Positions 22,649-29,502 of a stretch of 29,502 nt of DNA are shown here, one piece after another (within the stretch, counting starts at the first letter, position 1; each line of letters starts with the position of its first letter). The DNA lies in contig DMXI01000004.1 in assembly GCA_003483885.1 (NCBI GenBank), positions 1 to 29,502 on the forward strand, read 5' to 3'. The notes under the pieces were generated by a model. That model worked only from the letters and a program-made list of their open reading frames with translations. It was not told the origin of the DNA and did not search any database. The stretch comes from Microscillaceae bacterium (lineage in GTDB: Bacteria > Bacteroidota > Bacteroidia > Cytophagales > Microscillaceae). The position numbers and the translations under genes were made by a program.

Positions 22649-24113
22649 ATATCCTTACCCCAATTAAGAGCATGTCGTCAATTTGGTCTTCTTGGCCTTC
22701 GGTTTGCCAGTTATCCAAAGCTTGACTCAGGAGGTTTTGTTGCTCATTCATCGGCTTTTGCTGGATTTCCTGGAGTAAGTTCCGCAAACGAGCAGGAGTA
22801 AATTTTTTGTTTTTAGGCCCGCCAAACTGATCCTGTATACCATCTGAAAAAAGATAAAAAGTAATGGGAGCATGTAACTCAATTGTATGCTTGGTAAAAA
22901 CCCGTTTTAACTCTCTTTGCTCTCCTCCAATAGACGTTTTGTCTCCTTTGAGCAGGTGGAGCTGATTGTTTTGAAAGTACACAATAGGATTCTTGGCACC
23001 TGCAAACTCTATGGTTTGATTTTGTTTGTCAATCACCACCAATGCGATATCCATTCCATCTTGATTTTCGTTGGTCTGCTGGCGGAGTAAATAGCGAACG
23101 CTCAAATGCATTTTTTCTAAAATTACATTGGCTTCTGTGATTGCTTGGTTGAACACTAAATCGGTAAGTATATCATTACCGATCAAACTCATAAATGCCC
23201 CAGGTACTCCGTGCCCGGTACAATCAATGGCTGCGAGGATAATTTTTTCATTGATACTTTGTAAATAATAAAAATCACCTGACACTACGTCACGAGGGCG
23301 AAAAAAGACAAAACTTTGCGGAAGTAATTTGTCAAATTTTGCCTTGGGAGGGAAAATGGATTGCTGGATGTTTTTGGCATATTCAATACTGGCACTCAAA
23401 TTACTGTATAAACTCTCAATACGTTCGTTTTTAAGGGCGATCTCTTTTTGATTGTGCTCCAAAAACTCTTGGGTAGACTTGAGTTCTTCAAAATTTTGCC
23501 GAAGTTCTTCTTTTTGCTCAGAGAGTACGCCATTTTGTTGTTGTAGTTTTTCTTCAAAGCCAAATGACTCGAACCTAAAAACACTGACAATGGCAATAAC
23601 GGTAATAATAGAACCCAAAAGGTTGTTCCACCAAACAAAATCTACTGCTTGCGCTAAGCCAGAGGTAAAAAACCAGTCAAACCAATGATATCTGACCCCG
23701 CTGGTGATCAACAAAAAAAAGAAAGCAATCCAGACCACAGACAGGTAAATTAAGTGTTTTTGCTGGAAGATAAATATGGCCAGAATGACGGTAGTAAACA
23801 AGTAATATTGTGCCCCAACATCTTGAGCAAATGGAAGGTTGTATATCAATAGATTAAGCGGAGAGCTAAATACAAAAATTATTTTTGCCAGTACGTATTT
23901 TCTTTGAATGCTTAGGTATAATGGAATACTAAAATACAGGATAGAAAGAATATTTTTGAAGGCCCAGGATAGGTTGCCCATAGCCAAAAAAGCAAAAATA
24001 AACATAAAGTGAAATGCCATTGTGAGTAGGCAAGCTATGTTCAGAAGTCTGATCCTGCGAATGGCTATTTCTGATTCATTAGGGGCTATATTCCAAAGGA
24101 AAATACGTTTCAT
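22647..24113 (-). CDS. Membrane-anchored SpoIIE-type PP2C serine/threonine phosphatase
   Basis: 488 residues in three parts: five or six membrane helices (about 22-180), a charged coiled coil (185-240, EEKLQQQNGVLSEQKEELRQ), and a SpoIIE/PP2C domain (about 245-488). The metal-binding acids are visible: D280 in VVSGDFYY, D297 in AAIDCTGHGVPGAFMS, D355 in GMDIALVV, D424 in LFSDGIQDQFGG and D477/D480 in EDQIDDMLL. The SIEYAKNIQQSIFPP helix before the domain is the usual regulatory linker. Such enzymes dephosphorylate anti-sigma-antagonist or SiaC-type proteins in partner switching. The membrane part is presumably the sensor. A SiaC-like target is encoded at 1-371, but a link is only inferred. 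Confidence 0.92.
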   Translation of the reverse strand: MKRIFLWNIAPNESEIAIRRIRLLNIACLLTMAFHFMFIFAFLAMGNLSWAFKNILSILYFSIPLYLSIQRKYVLAKIIFVFSSPLNLLIYNLPFAQDVGAQYYLFTTVILAIFIFQQKHLIYLSVVWIAFFFLLITSGVRYHWFDWFFTSGLAQAVDFVWWNNLLGSIITVIAIVSVFRFESFGFEEKLQQQNGVLSEQKEELRQNFEELKSTQEFLEHNQKEIALKNERIESLYSNLSASIEYAKNIQQSIFPPKAKFDKLLPQSFVFFRPRDVVSGDFYYLQSINEKIILAAIDCTGHGVPGAFMSLIGNDILTDLVFNQAITEANVILEKMHLSVRYLLRQQTNENQDGMDIALVVIDKQNQTIEFAGAKNPIVYFQNNQLHLLKGDKTSIGGEQRELKRVFTKHTIELHAPITFYLFSDGIQDQFGGPKNKKFTPARLRNLLQEIQQKPMNEQQNLLSQALDNWQTEGQEDQIDDMLLIGVRI

Positions 24114-24391
24114 TGAATGGATTTTGATAAGAACACTTAGATTGAGTTATACAGGAGGTGATTCGTCTAAAAAACTTTATTGTGATTTTTATAACCCAGA
24201 CGCAAAAAAGCAAAAATCAAGCTACAACTCAGGCTAAAGTGAAAGAAAAATAGGTAACATAGCCATTGTTCTTTGTTATAAACAGCGCAATACGACAACT
24301 TTATGCTTTAGATAAGTTTTGGTAGAACATCTTTGCCGATAAATGCGTAAATTGCGGGTCAATTTTTTAAGGATAAATACCTTACAGACTT

Positions 24392-25960
24392 ATGATAAAG
24401 CAATTGAATCTCACATTGCCTCCTGAAGTAGCTTATAACGAGGAGGCCCTAAAGCGTTATATCTCCACCAAAATAACCTCTGTCAATCAAGAGGATTTTA
24501 CCCTACGAAAACTCAAGCGTTCTATCGATGCTCGGGGCCAAAAAATTAAAATTCATTTACAAGCTCAAGTATATATCAATGAACCAGTACCTCCGCTTAC
24601 TGAGTATCAGCTAGATTACCCTGATGTAAGCAAAGCGATGCCGGTAGTGATTGTAGGTGCGGGGCCAGGTGGTTTGTTTGCTGCTTTACGCTTGGTAGAG
24701 CTAGGCTATAAACCCATTGTACTAGAGCGAGGCAAAGATGTGCAGGCACGTCGCCGGGATTTAGCTTCTATCAATAAGGATCACTTGGTGAACGGGGAGT
24801 CTAATTATTGTTTTGGAGAAGGGGGAGCAGGCACCTACTCGGATGGTAAACTCTACACTCGTTCTAAAAAACGAGGGAGTGTTCGGCGAATTCTGGAGAT
24901 TTTGGTAGCACATGGAGCGGTAGAAGATATTTTGGTAGATACCCACCCTCACATTGGCACCAATAAACTTCCTCGTATTGTGGCCAACCTACGCGAAAGT
25001 ATCTTACAAGCAGGAGGTGAGGTACATTTTGATACCAAAGTAACCGATTTTATTCTCAAAGAGGGAGAAATGAAGGGCGTAATTACCGAAAACGGGGATC
25101 GTATAGAAGGACTTGGGGTGATTTTGGCTACCGGGCACTCAGCCAGAGATATTTTTATACAATTACACAAGCGCGATGTTTACATTGAGGCTAAACCCTT
25201 TGCATTGGGCGTTAGAATTGAACACCCCCAACAATTGATTGATCAAATACAATATAACTTGGCCGACCGAGGAGAGTATTTGCCTGCTTCATCTTATTCG
25301 CTGGCGGCTCAAGTAAATCACCATGGGAAACAGCGCGGGGTGTTTTCTTTTTGTATGTGTCCAGGTGGGTTTATTGTACCTGCAGCTACCGCTTCGGGCG
25401 AAGTGGTGGTGAATGGCATGTCTCCGTCGCGACGTAACTCAAAATTTGCTAACTCGGGCATGGTAGTATCGGTAATGGATGACGACCTGAAGCCCTACGA
25501 AAAACATGGGCCATTGGCGGGTATGTATTTTCAGCAAGAAATAGAGCAAAGATCTTGTCATATTGCGGGAGATACCCAAACTGCTCCTGCACAAAAAATG
25601 CTGGACTTTGTACAGCATAAGTCCTCACAAGAGTTGTTGGAGACTTCTTACCAACCAGGACTTTTATCGGTTTCTATGGATGAAGTATTGCCCCCATTCA
25701 TTAGCCAAAGCTTGCGCAAAGGATTTCAATGGTTTGGCAAAAAAATGAAAGGGTATTTGACCAACGAAGCCCAAATTGTAGGGGTAGAAAGCCGTACTTC
25801 TTCTCCAGTGAGGATTCCACGAGACAAAGATACCTTTGAACATGTACAAATGAAGCGTTTGTATCCTTGTGCCGAAGGTGCTGGATATGCTGGGGGGATT
25901 ATGTCAGCAGCCATTGATGGGGAAAAATGTGCGGAGAAGCTGATAGAAAAATATGGCTAA
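24392..25960 (+). CDS. FAD-dependent dehydrogenase of the COG2509 type
   Basis: 522 residues, cytoplasmic. An N-terminal domain of about 80 residues (LTLPPEVAYNEEALKRYIS, then FTLRKLKRSIDARGQKIKI) precedes the Rossmann FAD-binding motif VVIVGAGPGGLFAALRL (85-101, GAGPGG 89-94) with Glu112 in VLERG as the ribose-binding acid. The block NYCFGEGGAGTYSDGKLYTR (138-157) is diagnostic of this uncharacterised dehydrogenase family, followed by ATGHSARDI and, at the C-terminus, CAEGAGYAGGIMSAAIDGEKCAE. The substrate is unknown; some annotations compare it with geranylgeranyl-reductase-like proteins. The ATG at 24392 gives the complete N-terminal domain. It is a single-gene unit with a hairpin after the stop. 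Confidence 0.9.
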   Translation: MIKQLNLTLPPEVAYNEEALKRYISTKITSVNQEDFTLRKLKRSIDARGQKIKIHLQAQVYINEPVPPLTEYQLDYPDVSKAMPVVIVGAGPGGLFAALRLVELGYKPIVLERGKDVQARRRDLASINKDHLVNGESNYCFGEGGAGTYSDGKLYTRSKKRGSVRRILEILVAHGAVEDILVDTHPHIGTNKLPRIVANLRESILQAGGEVHFDTKVTDFILKEGEMKGVITENGDRIEGLGVILATGHSARDIFIQLHKRDVYIEAKPFALGVRIEHPQQLIDQIQYNLADRGEYLPASSYSLAAQVNHHGKQRGVFSFCMCPGGFIVPAATASGEVVVNGMSPSRRNSKFANSGMVVSVMDDDLKPYEKHGPLAGMYFQQEIEQRSCHIAGDTQTAPAQKMLDFVQHKSSQELLETSYQPGLLSVSMDEVLPPFISQSLRKGFQWFGKKMKGYLTNEAQIVGVESRTSSPVRIPRDKDTFEHVQMKRLYPCAEGAGYAGGIMSAAIDGEKCAEKLIEKYG

Positions 25961-25975
25961 GGTCAATGATAAAAT

Positions 25976-26015
25976 GTTTCTAAAGGAGGTATGATTTTAA
26001 TGCCCCTTTAGAAAC
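25976..26015 (+). terminator. Hairpin after the dehydrogenase gene
   Basis: GTTTCTAAAGG (25976-25986) pairs perfectly with CCTTTAGAAAC (26005-26015); with one bulged A the stem continues by GG/CC. It starts 16 bases after the stop. No T-run follows, so it may terminate weakly or protect the 3' end. Confidence 0.65.
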
Positions 26016-26039
26016 GTATTTACCCTATTGCTTACAGAC

Positions 26040-26141
26040 CATACTACTAGACATTTTTCGTTTGTGGAGACACAAACGAAGGCAATTGCGCCGTTGGCCG
26101 TGTCCTCACGGCCGACTTTAGCCAAAATGTCTAGTAGTATG
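26040..26141. repeat. MITE-like palindromic element with three internal hairpins
   Basis: Outer arms of 18 bp, beginning CATACTACTAGACATTTT (26040-26057), are perfectly inverted at 26124-26141. Inside are TCGTTTGTG-GAGA-CACAAACGA (26058-26079), a smaller GGC-AATTGC-GCC (26081-26092), and GGCCGTG-TCCT-CACGGCC (26096-26113), giving a cloverleaf-like fold. The flanks carry the direct repeat GCTTACAG (26030-26037 and 26141-26148), as left by target-site duplication. No reading frame is inside. The first internal hairpin also occurs at 22021. Confidence 0.8.
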
Positions 26142-26224
26142 CTTACAGGCAAAAGATACATTTAATTAAAAAAATGAAATAAAAATATCTATCCTAAGCC
26201 AAACCCTTCCTCTGCTAATTTCAG

Positions 26225-26232
26225 TATATTTG
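26225..26232 (+). promoter_or_regulatory. -7 box of the caspase-like gene
   Basis: TATATTTG matches TAnnTTTG. Transcription should begin near 26239, 21 bases before the ATG. The -33 region (around 26200) lacks a TTTG, so activity may depend on an activator. Confidence 0.5.
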
Positions 26233-26259
26233 TTTACTAACTAATTTAATTGCCTAATT

Positions 26260-28116
26260 ATGAAAAGATTATTAAGTCTTTGCCTGGTTTTTTTAGCGAG
26301 CTATTTTTTGCTCACTGCCCCTCTTGTTGCCCAGGATTTTTCTCCTAAAAACTTTAAAGAGTTTACGAATTATAAAGACAAAATATTAGACACTAAGTTT
26401 TCTTCCAAGAATAGCTACCTGGCCATTGCTGTGAAAGATAATAGCCTGGAATTGCGAGATCGCAACTTTTCCACCATTTGGACCTATAAAAACAATCCCA
26501 ATAACTATGGAATGAAGTTGGCTTTTTCGCCTGACGAAAAGCAGTTGGTGTTCTCAAAGTATCAATCTCGCCGGGATGCTGCGGTTTTGGATATTGCCCA
26601 AAAGAAAGTTATCCAAAAACTTAAAACGGGTGGCTGGCCAGTATTAGAATATAGCCCAGATGGTAAGTTTTTAGTAACATCAGGTAGATCTAGAGAACCT
26701 AAAACCGCTGTCACGAAAATTTGGGCCTGGAAAGGAGGGAAGTTTGAACTGACACAAACCCTTAAATATACCCACAAAAGGTTTCAAGGTTTCCGAGATA
26801 TGAGTTTTAGTGCTGATGGGCAGTTTTTTGCCTTGTCTGGCATTACGGGCCACATTGTCATTTACCGATTTCGTAAAGGTAAGTTTGAAGAACACCAGCA
26901 AGTACATCGCAAAGAATGGTCGCGTGCCATTGCTTTTCACCCCGATGGCAAAAACATTGTGTTCAATGTACGTCACCGAATATTTCAACTACAATGGAAA
27001 GGTAGCAAGCGCAACGGAAAATTTGTGTATGTGGATAGTGTAAAAACCTTTGGAGGGGAAATTTGGGAAATGAAATTTGACTCCAAGGGAAAAAACCTGG
27101 TAACCGCTTGCAAACACCGAGGCTTGCGAATATACCAATGGGATAAGGATAAACTGTCGCGCGAAGAAGATGACTCTTACGAAATGCACGTAGGAGGTGC
27201 GCTTTCTATGGATATGAACAAAGACTTGATTGTTTCTGGAGGGGCAGATAACAAGGTGGTGTTGTATGCATTGGGAAAAATTCCTGTGGCAGTCAATAAC
27301 TCAGGAAGCAGTACTACCCCAAAAACCAAAAAACCAACGCATAACAAAGGGGCTGGTGGTGCCATATTTAATGGAGATGATTTAAATATCGATATAGGCG
27401 GAAAAGGCACAAATTACCTCTTTATCGTCGGTATTAAAAAATACAGATTTTGGGATACTTTGAGTAATGCGGCTTCAGATGCTCGGAAAGTAAAAGCAGT
27501 ACTACAAAAACGTTATGGTTTTGAGAATAAAAACACAGTAGAGATTTACAATGAGAAAGCTACAGTCAAAAATATCTTGAGCAAACTCTCAGAACTGCGA
27601 ACGAAAATTACTCCTAAAGATAATCTGTTGTTGTATTATTCTGGACATGGATATTACAACGCCGCCATTGAAGAAGGTTTTTGGATTCCTTTCAACGCTA
27701 AAAAAGGAGAAGAAACGCAGTATTTGGCCAATTCTACCTTGCTGAAATACATCAAAGCCATCAAGGCCAGACATATTTTTCTGGTGGCTGATGCTTGCTT
27801 TTCAGGTTCTTTGTTTTCGGCTGGCAAAAGAGGTTATATCGAGAATGTGGAGCGTTTTAAATCCCGCTGGGGCTTGGCCTCGGGGCGTTTGGAGTTTGTA
27901 TCGGATGGAGATGTAGGCAAAAGCAGTCCATTTGCGAACTATTTCCTGAAATATTTGACTACCAATACCAAAAAACGCTTCCCCATCAGCGAATTGATCC
28001 AATACGTAAAAGTATCGGTGTCTAACAATGCCAACCAAACCCCAATTGGCCACCCATTGAAAAACGTAGGGGATGAAGGAGGAGAATTCGTGTTTTATTT
28101 GGACGACAAGAAATAA
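26260..28116 (+). CDS. Secreted beta-propeller/caspase-like (C14) protein
   Basis: 618 residues. Signal peptide at residues 1-24 (ending PLVAQ). Residues about 35-340 are WD40-like repeats (LAFSPDEKQLVFS, LEYSPDGKFLVTSG, MSFSADGQFFALSG, AIAFHPDGKNIVF, MKFDSKGKNLVTA, LIVSGGADNKVVLY) forming a propeller. A Thr/Lys/Pro linker (346-363) joins the caspase domain at about 383-615: YLFIVGIKKYRFWDTLSNAASDARKV, then LLYYSGHGYY with catalytic His463, and FLVADACFSGSLF with catalytic Cys513. Both catalytic residues are intact. C14 proteases of this metacaspase-like kind usually cleave after basic residues. The signal peptide sends this one out of the cytoplasm, which is unusual for a caspase-like enzyme. 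A terminator follows. Confidence 0.92.
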   Translation: MKRLLSLCLVFLASYFLLTAPLVAQDFSPKNFKEFTNYKDKILDTKFSSKNSYLAIAVKDNSLELRDRNFSTIWTYKNNPNNYGMKLAFSPDEKQLVFSKYQSRRDAAVLDIAQKKVIQKLKTGGWPVLEYSPDGKFLVTSGRSREPKTAVTKIWAWKGGKFELTQTLKYTHKRFQGFRDMSFSADGQFFALSGITGHIVIYRFRKGKFEEHQQVHRKEWSRAIAFHPDGKNIVFNVRHRIFQLQWKGSKRNGKFVYVDSVKTFGGEIWEMKFDSKGKNLVTACKHRGLRIYQWDKDKLSREEDDSYEMHVGGALSMDMNKDLIVSGGADNKVVLYALGKIPVAVNNSGSSTTPKTKKPTHNKGAGGAIFNGDDLNIDIGGKGTNYLFIVGIKKYRFWDTLSNAASDARKVKAVLQKRYGFENKNTVEIYNEKATVKNILSKLSELRTKITPKDNLLLYYSGHGYYNAAIEEGFWIPFNAKKGEETQYLANSTLLKYIKAIKARHIFLVADACFSGSLFSAGKRGYIENVERFKSRWGLASGRLEFVSDGDVGKSSPFANYFLKYLTTNTKKRFPISELIQYVKVSVSNNANQTPIGHPLKNVGDEGGEFVFYLDDKK

Positions 28117-28131
28117 CAAACACTATTTGAT

Positions 28132-28175
28132 AAATTCCATTTTCTGAGACGAAGTTCACAGGAAGTGGAATTTTT
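28132..28175 (+). terminator. Terminator after the caspase-like gene
   Basis: AAATTCCATTTTC (28132-28144) pairs with GGAAGTGGAATTT (28161-28173), 13 bp with two G-U pairs, followed by TT. It starts 16 bases after the stop and separates the gene from the sirtuin. Confidence 0.75.
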
Positions 28176-28211
28176 GTATAAAGTTGTACCATTAAAAATA
28201 AGTAACAAGCA

Positions 28212-29051
28212 TTGGAAAACATTAGAAAGTCTATTGAAGACGCAGTAACGATTATTAATAATGCCAAGGCCTTGATTATCAGTGCAGGAGCAGGCATTGG
28301 GGTAGATTCTGGCTTGCCTGATTTTAGAGGCAAAGAAGGTTTTTGGAAGGCTTACCCACCTATAGCCAAACTAGGCCTAAGCTTTGCCGAAATGGCCGAT
28401 CCCCATTGGTTTGAGGCGCGCCCTAAGCTCGCCTGGGCTTTTTATGGGCATCGACTCAATCTGTATAGAGCCACTCAACCCCATCGTGGTTTTTATCAAT
28501 TATTGGAAATGGGCCAACAAATGCCCGAAGGATATTTTGTGTTTACCTCCAATGTAGACGGGCAATTTCAAAAGGCAGGTTTTGCCGAAGAACAGATTCA
28601 GGAATGCCATGGCACGATTCATCATTTTCAATGTGTAGAGGATTGCGAAGGAGCCATTTGGAATGCTGAAGCCGAACAGGTAACGATCAATGAATCTACT
28701 TTTGAAGCAGCAGACCCTTTACCTGTCTGCCCGCATTGCGGAGAATTGGCTCGCCCCAATATTTTGATGTTTGGTGATGGTTATTGGAGTTATGATCGCA
28801 CCAACGAACAAAACCGACGCTTTGAACAATTTATCAATCGGGTAAAAGCGGGACGCCCTCCAGTAGCTATTATAGAAATGGGTGCCGGAAAGGCCGTGCC
28901 TACCGTAAGGCTCAATTCTCAAATGCTTACCCAACGGCTCAATGCCACCCTTATTCGCATCAATCCTAGAGATTATGAGGTACCTTACGGGCACATTTCT
29001 ATCCCATTAGGTGCAAAAGAAGGCATAGACTTGATTTATAGTCAGCTTTAG
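28212..29051 (+). CDS. Sir2-family NAD-dependent protein deacylase
   Basis: 279 residues, starting with TTG at 28212. No ATG or GTG gives a complete domain: the next methionine (residue 61) would remove the NAD site. GAGIGVDSGLPDFRG (26-40) is the NAD-binding loop, with Gly where many sirtuins have Ser; FTSNVDGQFQKAG (111-123) binds the nicotinamide ribose; His133 in ECHGTIHHF is the catalytic base; and Cys141, Cys145, Cys173 and Cys176 form the zinc site. It is cytoplasmic and removes acyl groups from lysines, making O-acyl-ADP-ribose and nicotinamide. The leader has TAAAGTTG, one mismatch from a -7 box. The terminator before it argues against co-transcription with the caspase-like gene. Confidence 0.92.
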   Translation: MENIRKSIEDAVTIINNAKALIISAGAGIGVDSGLPDFRGKEGFWKAYPPIAKLGLSFAEMADPHWFEARPKLAWAFYGHRLNLYRATQPHRGFYQLLEMGQQMPEGYFVFTSNVDGQFQKAGFAEEQIQECHGTIHHFQCVEDCEGAIWNAEAEQVTINESTFEAADPLPVCPHCGELARPNILMFGDGYWSYDRTNEQNRRFEQFINRVKAGRPPVAIIEMGAGKAVPTVRLNSQMLTQRLNATLIRINPRDYEVPYGHISIPLGAKEGIDLIYSQL

Positions 29052-29502
29052 ATGTGTGGCTTGTTGAGTAAAATACTTTTCAGTTCGTCAGCCAGCATTT
29101 TGTTATTGCATACACTACAGCATAGCAAATCTCTCACTACCTTCCATATCCTTAATCTGTACAAGTTTAGTATAGATTCATTGCTTAAAATCACGATATA
29201 TTGGCATTGGAGCTGTCCTTCCGAGTCCTAATTTCTTGATTTTCAGGAAATATCAATGGAGATGACAACTCAAGAGGGCTGCCATTTGCGAAGAATTGCG
29301 GCAGAATTTTAGAATCAATAAGCTTCCTGACTCCTCAATTCTGTGGCAATCTTTTGGGATGGCATTTCCATAAATTTCTGAGGTTGTCATCAGTAAGTAT
29401 CTGAATAAAAACGAGTCTACCACTCAGACCCTTCGCGGTGCTCTGGGTGACAATACGCCTACTTGAGTGGTCATCTTCATTGATGTATCCCGATAAACCG
29501 CG
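29052..29502. repeat. Gene-free end region with a long imperfect inverted repeat
   Basis: 451 bases without a credible gene. Complementary blocks in nested order: GATGACAAC (29261-29269) with GTTGTCATC (29383-29391); TGCCAT (29280-29285) with ATGGCA (29359-29364); ATTGC (29295-29299) with GCAAT (29346-29350); CAGAATT (29302-29308) with AATTCTG (29337-29343). The centre is near 29322. A separate stem CACTCAGA (29421-29428) / TCTGGGTG (29442-29449) follows. It looks like a decayed palindromic element or a structured RNA. Confidence 0.5.

Noticed and set aside
26040..26141. Attenuator or riboswitch of the caspase-like gene
   Set aside because: It lies upstream of the -7 box at 26225, so it would not be in that mRNA, and the flanking direct repeats favour an inserted element.
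28177..28184. TAAAGTTG as sirtuin promoter -7 box
   Set aside because: It has one mismatch in the conserved TTTG part; mentioned in the gene entry but too weak for a separate feature.
29244..29391. Short minus-strand frame in the end region
   Set aside because: Only about 45 codons, no recognisable content, and it lies within the inverted repeat.

Overview
The window looks like a chromosomal segment of a low-GC, gliding-type member of the Bacteroidota, most likely a marine Cytophagales bacterium of the Microscilla kind; the genus is a guess. The evidence is a secreted polysaccharide-lyase-like enzyme with a type B (gliding-associated) type IX secretion C-terminal domain beside a PorP/SprF gene, a DUF6090 protein, FG-GAP surface proteins, a secreted caspase-like protein, and several promoters matching the Bacteroidota -7 consensus TAnnTTTG, the best with a TTTG near -33. 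No rRNA, tRNA, CRISPR array, phage or transposase gene was seen.

Layout. 1-371: 3' part of a SiaC-type regulatory phosphoprotein with a terminator. 479-1856: two-gene unit, DUF6090 membrane protein and Tat-exported DinB-fold protein. 2198-5644: three successive alpha/beta-hydrolase genes; the third fuses a hydrolase domain with a Cys at the nucleophile position to an AraC DNA-binding domain. 5850-9366: heparinase II/III-like lyase with T9SS sorting domain, then PorP/SprF. 9477-10067: unrecognised gene with an almost leaderless promoter. 10101-12627: MarR-controlled efflux module (MarR regulator, beta-barrel-like exported protein, Bcr/CflA-type MFS exporter) with three copies of a 32-bp promoter/operator element. 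12711-18281 (minus strand): FG-GAP protein, lipoprotein, oligopeptidase B. 18282-18705: gene-free, repeat-rich DNA. 18706-19843 (minus): SH3b lipoprotein and a 63-residue small protein that has its own promoter and terminator. 20033-22564: purQ (minus), then yicC and a DoxX-like gene (plus). 22647-24113 (minus): membrane-anchored SpoIIE/PP2C phosphatase. 24392-25960: FAD-dependent dehydrogenase. 26040-26141: a MITE-like, multi-hairpin palindromic element. 26260-29051: secreted beta-propeller/caspase protein and a sirtuin. 29052-29502: gene-free, with a long imperfect inverted repeat.

How the parts fit. The lyase and PorP/SprF form a secretion pair. The MarR module reads as a self-regulated drug-efflux locus whose operator overlaps the promoter -7 boxes. 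The SiaC protein and the SpoIIE phosphatase, 22 kb apart, are the kinds of protein that act together in Sia-type partner-switching signalling, but a functional link here is inference. The least explained items are the triplicated operator, the Cys-nucleophile hydrolase-AraC fusion, the small-protein unit overlapping the SH3 gene promoter, and the two palindromic elements at 26.0 kb and 29.3 kb.
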